64,000 nucleotides of DNA from Hypholoma sublateritium FD-334 SS-4. Its lineage: Eukaryota > Basidiomycota > Agaricomycetes > Agaricales > Strophariaceae. The notes beneath the pieces are model-generated. The model saw only the letters and a list, made by a program, of their open reading frames with translations. It was not told the DNA's origin and made no database searches. Shown piece by piece: positions 1-11,386 of this stretch; position 1 is the first letter of the stretch, and each line of letters begins with the position of its first letter. The position numbers and the translations under genes are program-made. The DNA is taken from the NCBI GenBank assembly GCA_000827495.1, contig KN817653.1:1-64000 (forward strand). The letters run 5' to 3'.

Positions 1-355
1 GGCTGCCTCCTAAATCGACGGGACCGTACTATAGATTTCGGGCATTGGGGTACTCATTGGGTATCATTGATTAAAATATATTACATAATCTTTTCTAAAA
101 ACAATATAGTTCGATTTATCTCGTTTTGCTTATGGACGAGTAAGAGTGAATTAGAAAGAGTTACGGTTGATATGAGTAGACATACTTCTGTTTGAGGAGA
201 ATCTGTATGATAAAAACATATCAGTGAGCATTTGCAACTCTCGGCGATTAGATTCACCTCGGAACGGGCCGAGACCTTTTTCACTGGGGATCATAGTCCG
301 TGACAATGAGCGAGGCGTATTAATTGATGGGGCCTTGCCAACCGTCGTTTAGCGA
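1..355. other. Intergenic, no gene seen
   Basis: This is moderately AT-rich sequence. The only open frame, on the minus strand at 81-284, resembles no protein family I know and has no coding context. It is left as intergenic sequence before the MITE-like element. Confidence 0.5.
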
Positions 356-769
356 AGCATAATGATTTGCAGTTCGATTTCCAGAGAAATGTGTTTGGCT
401 TTGTTGACGGACGTGATACGCGATGGTCGCTTTGGCCTTGCCGCATCGCCGCCGTCAAGCTCAGTTATTCGTGGTGCTGTGGCCAGTGGTGCGCACTGGA
501 CCAGGCTGGTCAGAATCCCCACCATACCGCCCTAGATCACACGGAAAATATGTGTTTAGCATCACTACAATGGAATGTCAGTTTCGCCCCCAGATTCCTG
601 CGCGCTGGGTGCTGTTCAGCACTGCGCATATGGCCAGGTATTTGCATATTTATTCCCACTTGCACGCGGGTCGACAGGGTCGGTCGCGCAAAGTCGCACA
701 GTGACCGATATGTAACGAATTAACAAGACCAAGCATGTTTCTGTGAAAAACGGACTGCAAATCATTATG
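356..769. mobile_element. MITE-like element with terminal inverted repeats
   Basis: The left end at 356-372 reads gcataatgatttgcagt, and the right end at 753-769 is its exact reverse complement. Allowing two mismatches, the match extends inward to about 24 bp. The element is 414 bp long, has a GC-richer interior than its flanks, and encodes no transposase. I see no convincing target-site duplication just outside the repeats, so classification as a non-autonomous DNA transposon is an inference. A chance 17-bp inverted match at this spacing is unlikely. Confidence 0.55.
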
Positions 770-935
770 CAAGACACTGTAGCACTCGCGCTCAGACCTC
801 ATTATAAAATTTGCGTCTTATTTGACACAAATTTGGAACCAAATTTAATAAACAAGAGACAGAGAGACGCAGTTTAATGCTGCCAATTTACTCGACCATT
901 GGAACTTTATCTGGTATTCCAGCCATATAAATACA

Positions 936-1592
936 TTATGAGTCTCGATGTTTGTCTTGATTTCCTTTCACCGCTGTATAGACTGCTTCCCAGTCCCAGC
1001 ACTGGTACTGGTACAATATAACATCCGCCTTTGGTTGTCCTACTATGGTCTCTAAGTCGATATCACTGCGGCATAGAACCATTTCCCGAAGGTAATTAAT
1101 GCAGTGTTGCGTCGAGGGTGTGACTGCATTAAAGTCCGCTTCCTGTAGTTGACGATGCTCGACTTCGACTATGTTCTTGCGGATGATGTCGAGGCATCGA
1201 AGCTGATGGTAAATAGATACAGAGTACTCTTGTGCACTGCTCAAGGAGGGAAGATAGACAGTACCATCACCAGGAATAAGTCGACTCCATTCTTCATCGT
1301 CTCCTGATATCTGGTAGTGCACGGAGTTTTCAAGATGTGTGCGGACAGGATGGAGAGGCATAACAGGAAACGTCCTGGGATGGTCAAGGTCTATAGAATA
1401 GCTGTTAGTTTCAAGTTACGATTAACATATACCTCCTAGAGTCCTACCGTGTGGGATTTTCCCTCTAAATTGGCGTGTATCAGAGATGTTGTTAACCCAT
1501 ATCATGCTCAGAGCCTTTGCTGCAAGTGCAAGTGATAGCACGGTGCAGAAAAGGGTTGAATACCTTTGGGTTAGGGTTTCCTGGTGTCGCAT
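936..1592 (-). CDS. UstYa-like (DUF3328) protein, motif-degenerate, copy 1
   Basis: The gene has two exons (1433-1592 and 936-1390) joined across a 42-nt GT-AG intron, giving 204 aa. A membrane segment lies at about residues 10-32. The C-terminal half has the family pattern: a YHQLRCL segment (HQLRC at residues 115-119), then TQHCINYLRE (about 148-157) and a Cys-Trp-Asp-Trp near the end. Family members such as UstYa and UstYb of ustiloxin synthesis act on peptides and carry two HxxHC motifs. Here the second His of motif 1 is Arg and the first His of motif 2 is absent, so activity is doubtful. The start codon lies 511 bp from that of the divergent 7-TM gene, so the two probably share a promoter region. 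The duplicate at 12894-13542 has an exon 2 of exactly the same length. Confidence 0.8.
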
Positions 1593-2052
1593 TGTGGTGG
1601 TGAGTGCTACGCTGCAATCGCACTACCTAGTATTTGACATCTAATGGAACAGATTTCATGCTAAATTTGTACTCGCTTATAGTAACACTTTAACGCAGAT
1701 GTGCTTTACATTCCCAACACCCATCCCTTGGAGCCTACAGGATCGAGAATGAGCCAAATGATCAATCTTATTTTTAAGTTGGCTGATGAGGCCTGGCATA
1801 CATTGATACACTGATAATTATCCACTGCTCCAATATCCCCATAAGACTATACTAACTCGGATGTACAGCATCACACAGAAGAACGTCAACATTCTACAGT
1901 AATCCTATACGGCGTACCGGTGTCACCGATTTAGCGGCAAGTTTCCATGCATACACAAGATGATCTTCAAATTTAACTCACAGTGAAACTGCGTTCAACC
2001 ACAACCGAACATGGTTGGGTAATACTTCTGATAAAACAAAGAAGCCGAGAAG

Positions 2053-2066
2053 AATGTATATAGAGA
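2053..2066 (+). promoter_or_regulatory. TATA-like element before 7-TM gene copy 1
   Basis: A tgtatatagaga stretch lies about 40-50 bp before the ATG of the 7-TM gene. The second copy has the matching atgtatatagaaa at about 13904-13916 before its own ATG, so the element is conserved in the duplication. Use as a TATA box is inferred from position. Confidence 0.4.
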
Positions 2067-2103
2067 GGATTGTCCTCCACTTGGAGCAAAGTTGACCGAA
2101 ACA

Positions 2104-3400
2104 ATGTCTACCACCCCCTCTGTTACCAACTCTTCATCCTGGGCTCCAGTCGGAGAAACTAGCTTGGACATTTTGAATGATGAGCTCAACCTTATTGGGT
2201 CCACCGTCATTTGTGGTGTCGCCTACGGCGCGATTCTACCATTATACTGCATCTGTGCATATGAATTGTGCCTCCAGATTAAAAAGGCAGACCGCAGGCG
2301 CTTGTCGTTTCTCAACCTCGGCTGCATTACCGTTTTACTTATCTTGTCAACACTTTATCTTGCGTCTAATGCGTATACGGCGCAGCTCTCCTACGTCAAT
2401 GATCGCAACTATCCGGGAGGACCCGCCGCTTTCGCCGACGTAATTTTCTACCTCCCTGTCAGCATAATGGGACTTTTTTCATTTTTTGCAATTAACTGGA
2501 TAACCGATATTGTTCTCGTAAGTGTTTTTCATGAGTTGTCTGTCTTATTCTTAAATATGTGTTAGATTTGGCGCCTCTATACTGTGTATGGGGGACAACG
2601 GCTTGCCAAGATCGTGATCACCCTTCCTAGCCTCATGTTCCTTGGATCACTTGGTTGGTATTGCTATCTTTGTAATCTAGAACTTTCACTAATTCTACTT
2701 TGCTTTAGCAATGAGTCTGGTGACCCTCGACGAGTCTGTCCACGTAGGGGAGTCATTTTGGTCTCAAACGGCGGTCAAATTCGTTCTAGGTTACTATGCT
2801 TTATCAATCTCGCTCACAATCATTTCCACCGGACTTCTCCTCACTCGACTTCTTATCGCCCGACGTCAGGTAATAAAAGTCCTCGGTATGTATCAGCCAC
2901 TTTCCAGGAAGACTGTACGCCTGAAGTTTACACGAAATCAGGACATTCAAACTCTTCTGCACACTATCTCAGTGTTGCTGCTGTAATTGTTGAATCTTCA
3001 GCAATCTACACTATATGGGGCATTATTTTCATCGGTCTGTATATTGTCAACAACCCAATACAGTTTGTGTTTCTCGGTACACTATCAGCGGTCCAGGTCA
3101 GTCGCCCGTGATTTTAGCTTTCAGGACAATGATGATTTCTAAATCAAATTTACGCTCTAGGTTATTGCTCTCCTCCTCATTGTTTACCGTGTCACTCGTG
3201 GAACAGCTTGGCGTCGAACCACTATACAAGAAATGACTACGACCTCAATGTCATTTCATTCGAGTCGGGGAAATACAGTTGTCAAGGTGTCAGCTGTTAG
3301 TCGCAGTAAGTTCGACTCCGAAGCGACTGTTACAATCGGAAGGGTCAGCGAATTTGGCGAAAACTCGGCTTTGGGACAAGAAGATAAGGAGGTCCAGTAG
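2104..3400 (+). CDS. Agaricomycete 7-TM protein of unknown function, copy 1
   Basis: The gene has five exons (2104-2517, 2566-2653, 2709-2885, 2942-3096, 3161-3400), all with GT-AG borders, encoding 357 aa. I count about seven hydrophobic segments: around residues 33-55, 70-92, 108-137, 143-165, 185-210, 240-262 and 270-295. The tail is hydrophilic and rich in Ser, Thr and charged residues. The ATG at 2104 begins MSTTPSVTN and keeps an Asn/Ser-rich extracellular-type N-terminus. The layout resembles fungal orphan 7-TM receptors, but no ligand or G-protein motif is recognisable, so function is not assigned. It is divergent from the UstYa-like gene and upstream of a small secreted peptide gene. 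The first four exons have the same lengths as in the copy at 13955. Confidence 0.85.
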
Positions 3401-4100
3401 TTCTGTGATAATTGGCAGTAGGGCCTGGACATACTTACAGAAACCCTTTCGTTCTTATGTATAAATATGTTACTCTGTCAATGAATTTGCAGTTACGACA
3501 GTATATAATGATACCGTCCTGCTTTTTGTCGTCGTCGAACGCTAACTCCTGAGGCCTTGAGGGGTGATAAACGGATGTCATACAGACGGGCGCCTGTTTG
3601 AATCCGGCGCCGTACACAACTTTCAGCCCCTCAATCATGCTCGACGTCATTACGCAGTTTGTTTGTCCATCGTTCCGTAGGCAATCCGTAGGTGCGGTAC
3701 TCTGCATATGCGCGCAGTCTACGCACTATCGTTGGGGTTGGAATATTACCTCAACCTAACTCTCGCTCAGGCCCGAGCGTGTCTCCATCCAGTTGCGTGT
3801 GTTCGTTGTTGTGCAGCAGCCCTGGGGACTGTCCCGCGGTGTTAGTACGATGCGCCGAAATGACGGGCGAAGAGGGAAGGGCGGCGGGCCCGGCCGGCGC
3901 CGGCGACGAGGCTCGAACCGGACCTTGCCGGCCCCCGGGAACCGCGTCAGGTGAATAAAAATCTAGTAACGTGCTCATTCTCCGGCTGATCACCAGTCTA
4001 AAATTGGACCCACAGTAGCCCACAGTGCGCACATCAATACATCACCGCCGGGGCAGGGGTTTACTCGGATGAGAGAAAACATTACTGAAAGCTGTTCTTC
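3401..4100. other. Intergenic; possible decayed minus-strand exon
   Basis: The first 80 bp resemble the sequence after 7-TM copy 2 (a shared gggcctggac). At 3435-3707 the minus strand has a 90-aa open frame without recognisable family similarity. It could be a relic exon, but nothing joins to it. At 3870-3945 there is a short GC-rich patch. No gene is called. Confidence 0.35.
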
Positions 4101-4109
4101 CGAATACAC

Positions 4110-5400
4110 CGGCTCTGTGGGATTATCTGATCCTATCTCTTCGTGAAAGACTCGGAAAGACCAGTCAAAATTGCCAGACTGTCAGAATGAAGACGAGATC
4201 AGGTATCTGAGCGCTCGAGAAGATGTTTTCCAAAAGGGCTTCTCGTCGAAATTACATAGAGTGTAACCACTGCAATATAACTGCGATCGCGGAGGTAGGG
4301 TAGGAGGAATGATGAGGGCGCAGCGCAGCATAGGGTGTCAAGGTGGCTGTAAGGTGGTGGGGAAGCAAGTAGATTGCAATGCAGGCATTTCGTGGACCAG
4401 GCGCGTGCACACGCACTTGACTGGCCTGGTACAGCGGGTGTCATTCCAATAAATTCTCTCTAGGTGCGGATCGTGGACGTAATTGCGTTGTGCTCTCACG
4501 GCGTTTTGGGGTCGTTAAGTATGGGTACATTTGTTATGTGTTCGCGCCGTGAGCGAGGAGAAAGGGAGACACTCGCTGTTGAGAGAGAGTGACGGGTAGG
4601 AATCAGGAATCTATGGAAGAGCCGTATCACAAGCACTAGGCTACTCGGTAGAGAGAAGATGGTAATTGCGCTGCTTCTGTTCGCTGACTCGATCCTGTTT
4701 TGATTATCTCCTCATCAAAAAGCACTCGCCATATGCAACAATACAATTGAAGATCGGCCTTGAGCTTGATGCTTGAGGGGTCAGACATCTTGACGCTCGA
4801 GGAATGAATTCATAAATGAACTTCTGCAGGTAAAATTAGGCGCACCTGAAAAACCTGAGGCCGCTTGAAGCTTGAAGTCTGAACTAGTCTGAAGGACAGA
4901 CAAATTTAGATACGTTCTTCAACTTGAATCAAGATTGATCAATGTTCAATAAGTGTTGTAGTATGTAGAGTCTCTTGTGGAGCCTACTTGAATATGTATG
5001 ATTTGTTGTCCAGTCAACAGTTCGTACATCAGAATGATAAAATTAGAACAAGGCCTCGGAGGATCAAACACCTAGCTCTTGAGGATTGCTTTCCGGAAGG
5101 GGCTTCCGAAGACAACATCTTATCAGAATTAAGTGCGCCAAACTTAAGGAGCTGACAAATCTATGGGCGGTGCTCAATATTCAATCGCGATCTCTATAAA
5201 CAAGTACTGAGACAGAGTCTTCGGTCGGTTTACTTTGAATCGGTGTTTTGTTGGCCAATCGACAACCCATATCCCAGAATAAATCATAGTCCATATTGTC
5301 CTATAGATCTAGAAGAATCAGATTCGTATTTGTGAACTATCGAGTAACAAGGAGAACTCAGAAGTTTCAGAGAAAGCTATCGATCAAATTCACTGGCAGT
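4110..5400. repeat. Degenerate copies of the peptide-gene upstream region
   Basis: Three stretches (about 4110-4250, 4690-4830 and 5030-5190) each align with the sequence before peptide gene copy 2 (15960-16170). Shared short strings include gattatctc, atcagaatga, gacatct, gctcgag and ttttccaaaagggctt. The last stretch lies nearest the peptide ATG. The block therefore looks like a promoter region multiplied beside copy 1 and then diverged. Confidence 0.55.
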
Positions 5401-5403
5401 AAA

Positions 5404-5413
5404 GCATAAAAGG
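5404..5413 (+). promoter_or_regulatory. TATA-like box of peptide gene copy 1
   Basis: The sequence gcataaaagg lies 52 bp before the ATG at 5466. The duplicate gene has acataaaagg at 16404-16413, 46 bp before its ATG. Conservation of motif and spacing in both copies supports a core promoter element. Confidence 0.5.
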
Positions 5414-5465
5414 GCCATGTACTACTTCCTTATAGTCATTCATCGATAGAGCCCATTATCTCGAG

Positions 5466-5725
5466 ATGCACTTCGTCAACATTTTTATTACCATATGTCT
5501 AGTCTTCGTCACTGCGCAGGCTGTCCCGACCTCAAATGATTTGTGAGACTTTAACTTTCTTCAACGAATAATAGCTGAAATTGTAACATCAGCATACGTT
5601 CTGACATTGAAATCTCCGAAAGCGAATTGGAAGCCTTGGGTGTGTGTCTTTCGTACATAGACTGTCTCGCACTCACACTACAACCTTCACAAGAAAAACT
5701 TCGTCAGATGAAAGAGATTTTGTAG
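5466..5725 (+). CDS. Small secreted peptide, copy 1
   Basis: Exon 1 is 5466-5542; a 50-nt GT-AG intron follows; exon 2 is 5593-5725. The spliced frame encodes 69 aa. Residues 1-19 form a clear signal peptide (MHFVNIFITICLVFVTAQA), followed by a short polar region and a C-terminal part with two cysteines spaced C-x5-C. The copy at 16460 splices to 70 aa with the same signal peptide, intron position, C-x5-C spacing and aligned stop. The two frames differ in length by exactly one codon, which argues for coding constraint. An alternative model treats the last 86 nt (gtgtgt...tgtag) as a second intron. No Kex2 site or repeated core is visible. Being secreted and next to UstYa-like and 7-TM genes, it could be a precursor or signalling peptide, but this is inference. 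Confidence 0.6.
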
Positions 5726-5879
5726 ATACTTGCAGGGTACACGAGCTTTGCCATGCCCACTTTTCAATCCTTGGATTGAGGATGGACAGGGAACTTTCGA
5801 TGCCGATGTGTATATAAATGTATCTTAAAGATATACGTTGCAAAGCGGCTCAGCGTACGAAAAAGATGGGCATCTCAAA

Positions 5880-7240
5880 AAGATGCTCGAGGTGCATGGA
5901 CGTGAGGGCAGCGTGCACCCGAAGTAAAATTCAGTGTACCGAACTCCTTCGTAAGGTGCGGCTTGGGAGGCCCGGCTTGGGCAGGATGGGCCGTGCAGGT
6001 GTGTATGAGTATGGGCGAGCTAAAGCAGGCGTACGGTTCGCACGCCGTGGTTGCACTATACATTCAGGTGGATCCACAACTGCGGCTACGGCAGTGAAAC
6101 GACGAATGGACACGGCGCGCGATGCGGTACGGCGCGCGGCAGAAAAGTCCGCGGTTGTGGTAGGCCGCATGGTGAAGGGGGTGGGTATGCAGCAGGAAAA
6201 TGACTAAATAGCTACGTACGGACGTTTGGAGAAGGCGACATCATGCGCGAGTGCCGCGCGCTGTAAGAAACCACCGCCCGAACGTAGCGCGGGCTCCGGG
6301 GCAGTCGCGCATGCGCTAGTTGGGCCCGGCGCATCGAGGTGTGTGTAGGGAGATAGCTCTACTAGTGCGCGGGAAGAATCCGGGCCTGAAAATGCTCTGC
6401 GAGAGTTTCCAGAGCTGATAAGGGGGGGGCGCGTGCTCATAGGCGCGGAGCGCGTGCACGCATCATACATGGGCGCATCGCGGGGCCCGGGCGGGTCGTG
6501 GGGTCGTCGAGCACGAGTGTACGTGGTCTGTAGGACAACGGAGGGAAAGGGAGGGGGAGGGAGGAGACGACAGAGAAGGAAGAGCGAGAAGGAAAAGAAA
6601 CGAAGAAGCAACCCGGGCTGAACGCCAGCGCGAACCGGGCCCCCATCGCTCAAAGCGTATCACCGCCCATCGGCACAAGGATGGAGGGGCTCGCGCACGC
6701 ATGCCACCAGGCACGCAACGACCGTAATCCCGCCGCTTGGGTGAAGAAAGTGCCCCAAAGAAGCCCTCACACGCGCCGCGATCCAAACGATCCAACACAC
6801 GTGCGGCGCGCGGCGGGACGCGGAAATGACCTTTGCGTGCGGAAGGTGGGGGTCAGGAGCGGGTGACAGATGTATGTGCGAGGGAGGAGCAGTGTTGGAG
6901 GGAGACGGCAGGATAGACGGAAGGGCGCCAGAAATACATGAAAAGGCGGCGGCCAGGCGACGTCGTGCCATATCAGTGCATATTATCCGCTATCGCTGCG
7001 CGTCGGTGCGAGGTACGTGCAATCAACTTGCCATGGCTTGTTCGAGTGTACATCAGGTGGGCTGGGCAGGCTTCTTCCTATCTTTCTGTCGCGCTCAGAG
7101 CGGGGATCGGGCGCGCAAGAGCAGCAGACATTGATTGTAGATTATGCACGAGGTATGTAGGAGGCGCGTATATGGTGGGACAAGCGAAACAAACGGAGCG
7201 AGTAGAGAGCGATAATGGGAGTACAACGGCGCGCGGCTAG
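5880..7240. repeat. GC-rich repeat block A
   Basis: This is a very GC-rich, G-biased block between the peptide gene and the NAA30 pseudogene. It has the same texture and the same place in the gene order as blocks at 16900-18690 and 24200-28200. Many overlapping long ORFs on both strands result from the scarcity of stop codons in GC-rich DNA; none resembles a protein. Confidence 0.6.
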
Positions 7241-7249
7241 ATGGGCAGG

Positions 7250-8058
7250 CAGGTGGGAGATCAGCGGCGGACGGCTTGCCGTCGCCATTTGACGAGGCGA
7301 GACGCAGATGGCGCGAAGAGTCCGCCGGGAGGCGTGGCGGGGTGCCGTCGCTGGCACAGAGGGAGGACTCATGAGATACAGGACGGAGGCGTTGTCGGGG
7401 ACGGCGAAGATGAGGGGTAAAAGGCGTCCCTGTCGTTGAGGGAGAAGCGGTACCGCCGCCGCTTCTCGCACGCAAATGAACCGAGGTATTTGTAGAACGC
7501 GGGCGCTGTGGTGTTGTCGTGCTCTGGGTCGAGGTTGATCTGCGTACGAAGGTGAGCTATGCGCGGAAGAATGGGAGGGGAGAGGCGGCTAACCTCGTGG
7601 ACACCCTCGCACTTCATGACATGGATGGAGGGACCCGCGAGCGCATTGGCTGGGGGTAAAAAGGTGGAGCGAGGGGAGACGGACGACCGGTTTCACGCTT
7701 GCACCACTGGCGGTCGACGTTGAAAAATATGCAGTTGGGGAGGTCGCGGGGGATGCTCTGCTTGCAGACGACGACTTCAGTGGGTGGCGAGGGGCGTGGG
7801 GTGTCGGGCGGAAAGGTCAGCGTAGGAAGGTCAGCGACTAGCGGAGCGCGCGTCGCAGGGGGCGAGGGCGTATGAGGAAGGCAAGATGCGGCCTGCGTGG
7901 GGGTGAGCGGGAGGTCAGGTCGCAAGAGGAGGGACGCACCATTGGTGGAGGAAGTGGCGGAATGCGTCGACGGTGTTCGCTGACCGTGCTGCGGACGATG
8001 ACCATGTCGTGCGGCAGGTCCGCGTCGCTGCGGTAAGCCCGGTATAAGACCGACGCAT
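7250..8058 (-). pseudogene. NAA30 (NatC acetyltransferase) pseudogene, nearly full length
   Basis: The region aligns almost end to end with the intact NAA30 gene at 28278-29110, including intron positions. Recognisable on the minus strand are the start region (ATG at 8056-8058, then RSYTG for the parent's ISYRAYRG), DRQW, the EHDN segment (here PEHDNTTA) and the C-terminal RAICVSP (7300-7320). Frame breaks separate these pieces into different reading frames, and the acetyl-CoA loop region is disrupted. It is therefore a decayed duplicate. Its G-rich block on the downstream side is shared with the parent, but the sequence upstream of 8060 is not. Confidence 0.8.
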
Positions 8059-8059
8059 C

Positions 8060-9595
8060 GCGTGAGTTGGCATGCCTTCGGAGTGAGAGATGCTGAGGTG
8101 TCCTCTGAGGCAATCGAGATCCACCACAGCTCGCTCCGCTCCTTGTCTGGAATTCGACGGTGGGAGATCACGGGGAAAACTTTCAGCAGCGACGGGAAGG
8201 GGCACCAAAAAAAACATGAACAGCTAATTCTATGCCTTGGGGGGGAGTCAGTGCGACGATTGAGAGTGCGACGTTAGGTACTTACGTTGCGCCTGAGTCC
8301 ACAAAATTGACTGCTACTCGGCTGGTGGAACTCCACCTCGTATGTGGGCCTTGTCATTGCGATCGCAGAGCTCTAGTACCAGCTTCCCGGTCACCGCGTG
8401 CCAGCGGCAACTGAGCCAACGTATTCGCAATGAAGTCGCGGGAGGCGGGCGTCGCAATGGTGAGCATTCTCGGTGGCTTCTGCGGCGATGCCACCTATGG
8501 CGGATTCCATGAGATGGAGAATGGATATGAGGGTAGGAACAAGGAGGCGCGCTACACATAACCGCGCGGCCAACAACGGGCACGGGTATGCAGCATTCTA
8601 AACGGCAGGAGCAATATTCAGCGTTCAAGAATACGTAGACAGAGTGGAAAGCATTGCTTACCGTGGGGTCGTCATATTTTCTCCATATGCCATGGCTGCT
8701 TGGTACATACTTGAGATGGTGGGTGGGCAGCAGGGAGGGACGGAGCAACATGGATCGTCAGCGCGAGAGTATGTATGCGCAGGGGGGAGCTATGTGTAGG
8801 GACGCGACCGAATACTGCACGTTGAGCCCAATGTTAGGTCCACCTGCCTTCTGAAGCAGGGAGATCAAAGGGAAATGCTCACCCCGGCACTCCCGAGTCC
8901 CGATACAGCCCGAAGGTTCTGGAATCAGCGCCGGAGCCATACCCTGAAAATTCCGGTGGAGGCGGTTTCTAACAAACCAGAGTGCAGTAACTAGTAACTG
9001 CTTGGCCGAAATCATATTGAGAGAGAGACGAGATGATGGAGCGCAATTGAGAGGAGACTTTGTCCGACTTGGAAACGGTCGCGTCGATTCGTCGCAGGCA
9101 AATCGACACGTGACCGGTTGACCTTCCGTTGTGCTAATCTCCGGGCCGGCTTCCGATGTCTACAACCCGGTCGGCCAATAGCAATTGACGTTTGGAGGAT
9201 TTTAGTTCAAAAATACTACAGTTCGAAAGTGACCACATGTGCAAGCATTGACCGGGAAGTCTCGTCCTCCCGATAAACTAATCTCCACCAATATTTTCAG
9301 TCTAATTGCCTTGTGTGCGCGCCGTCTGCCTGTCAGCAGCTAATTATAAGTATATCAGCTAGACACGTCGGTGTTTTGGATTTAGATAGATCGTTTCTTC
9401 GATTAGTCCCAGGTGCGCTGCGGTCAACATGGTATCAGGTGTAATCATCAGAAAGTTACAGATTTGAATTGTTGATGATATCAAAATCGGAGAATGGCTC
9501 TCACATCCGAACGAAGCTTGGTATTAGGGCTCTGAGAGTATATTATTACGCACCGTTGGTACGAACTCTGCGTAGACTCTCTCAATCAATTTTTA
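8060..9595. other. Intergenic, mixed composition, no gene recognised
   Basis: Between 8280 and 8600 the minus strand shows fragments of open frame in two phases that might be a decayed gene, but I cannot name a family. A minus-strand frame at 8758-9015 begins with a hydrophobic stretch but has no further support. From 9030 the sequence becomes a normal promoter-like region with a ggccaat box near 9172 ahead of the But2-like gene. Confidence 0.35.
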
Positions 9596-10573
9596 ATGGA
9601 TATGTACATGTCGCTGCCTCAAAACGAGGCTGATAGCTTCGATTCCCTCATTCCAGAACATGAAAAGCAAGGTACTCTTCGAGGATGATTTCATTATTAT
9701 TCCTGCGCTCAGTCTTCCGTAAACTCTATAGACGCGAAGCCGACAGGTCGAAGCTCTGCTCTACTATTATGCTTGACAGGAGTCATATGCCTGTGTGCCA
9801 TACTTGATGTTGTGGCCCTTGTGAACCTCGGGAACAAGCTCGGAGAATACAAAGCTTTGGAAACCAGGCCTATAGACGAGCTCCCGTTTCTTAGCTCATA
9901 TTCCCATCTCGACGATATATACAAAGAGGGAAAGATGAAGGCCACCCCACGCGGACCCACCATGCAGCTGCCTTACTCGCTAACCCAGGTCGATTCGTCC
10001 GCACCAGAGCATGTCCAAGAACCATATCCTGACCAATTCAAAGCACCAGAATCTGGGATGATACCGTACAACGAACGACGCACCATTGTTACCAGAGAGG
10101 TAAGTGTAGGAATTTCAGAGAAAGATCGGCGCAAACTAACTGATGTTTCCAGATATCAACAATTGCAGAATTCTTTGCGACAGACTACGGCATGGAGAAC
10201 TGCAGCATCACCCTCACCATACCTGAAGCGCCATTTGAAAGGCACGAAGAGACCATTTTCGACGTCTGGGCCCTCAAATCGGATCGTACGCTAGACATCA
10301 GGCGTTTGAATTGGAACTCAAAGCCACCACGGGGGAAGCACCTTGGAACGTTCTCCGCGATCGGTCCCTCTACCCAACAGACTCCTCTTTATACATGCCC
10401 ATCGGGAACCTACCAGCACGTCGAAATGTCGTGCAGACAGGGACCTTGTCACATGCATATTTTGGCATCCGGGCAGAAAGAATTCTCTGGTACGTCGATC
10501 AAATTACCCTGAGAGCCCAATAAAGCTAATAAATAACCAAGGACTATATATGACACAGTATCAGACAATGTAG
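9596..10573 (+). CDS. But2-like type II membrane protein
   Basis: The gene has four exons (9596-9671, 9732-10099, 10153-10489, 10542-10573) encoding 270 aa. A single membrane segment lies at about residues 33-55, after a short cytoplasmic N-terminus. The rest is lumenal or extracellular, with an ISTIAEFFATDYGMENCSI-like segment, paired cysteines and the ending GLYMTQYQTM. This architecture matches an abundant Agaricomycete family usually annotated as ubiquitin-binding protein But2 C-terminal domain-containing; I recognise it from that pattern. Biochemical function is unknown. It lies 813 bp upstream of, and on the same strand as, the canonical UstYa-like gene, and between the two duplicated modules. 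Confidence 0.7.
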
Positions 10574-11386
10574 GAATTACTAACGAGAACAATCAAGAGG
10601 ACGTTGAATACGACTTAGTAGCTTGTTAGATTTGGAGCTCTGGCGTCATGATATGTAATAGTAGTTCATACGTTGAATTTACACATTCTCTCCTGACTTT
10701 TTGTTTACCCAACGTGCACCAGCGCAGCGTTACGGTAAGTACTTTCTATTTTTTTAAACACATCGTGGCATATCGTAGGTGGCGGACCCATCCATTCTGG
10801 TTATGCCAGAGTTACGTAGCTTAGAAGTCTTCGGTTAGTAGGGAGCTAATTTAGCCGCTGAACATTGTCCTGGATAAGCTACTGACTCAGTAGAGACGTC
10901 ATGGCACTGCGATAGTGGCGTTAATGCAGATAATCTCGGGTATCGCGGGATTAATAACTATAATAAGGAACTGTTTTCGAAGCCAAAGCGTGGAGAGACT
11001 ACGTGCGAATTATGGACGAAATCGTAATCAAAGCACTATTATAGCTCTAGGACATTTTGAAGCGAAGTTACAGATGCGTCTAACAATACACTATCACTCA
11101 TATACTTATAATTATGACACGCTTTTGTTTGTCGGTGATATTTCCCTCCTTTTTGAGCTCGAGGGCCCAAGCTTTCGTCGTTCTGGATTTCTCACTTACT
11201 NAAAATATATTATGATAGCCAAATGACGACCTGCTATGCTTGGATTTATCCAATCTTTGCCGCAGCGAAGCGAGGCAGATCTTGTAACGAGTTAAAATTA
11301 TGGGACATAAACGGAGCGGCTTCGCATCGAGAATACGAGACTCCTGTCTAGTGCGCATTTGTGAAGACTTCCCCGGCGCCTTCATA
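10574..11386. other. Intergenic with one undetermined base
   Basis: No gene is recognised. Position 11201 is n. The 186 bp before the next ATG are AT-rich and probably hold the promoter of the UstYa-like gene. Confidence 0.5.

Noticed and set aside
3590..3612. ggcgcc...ggcgcc inverted repeat as a terminator or tRNA arm
   Set aside because: It is a short stem without flanking structure; chance is sufficient.
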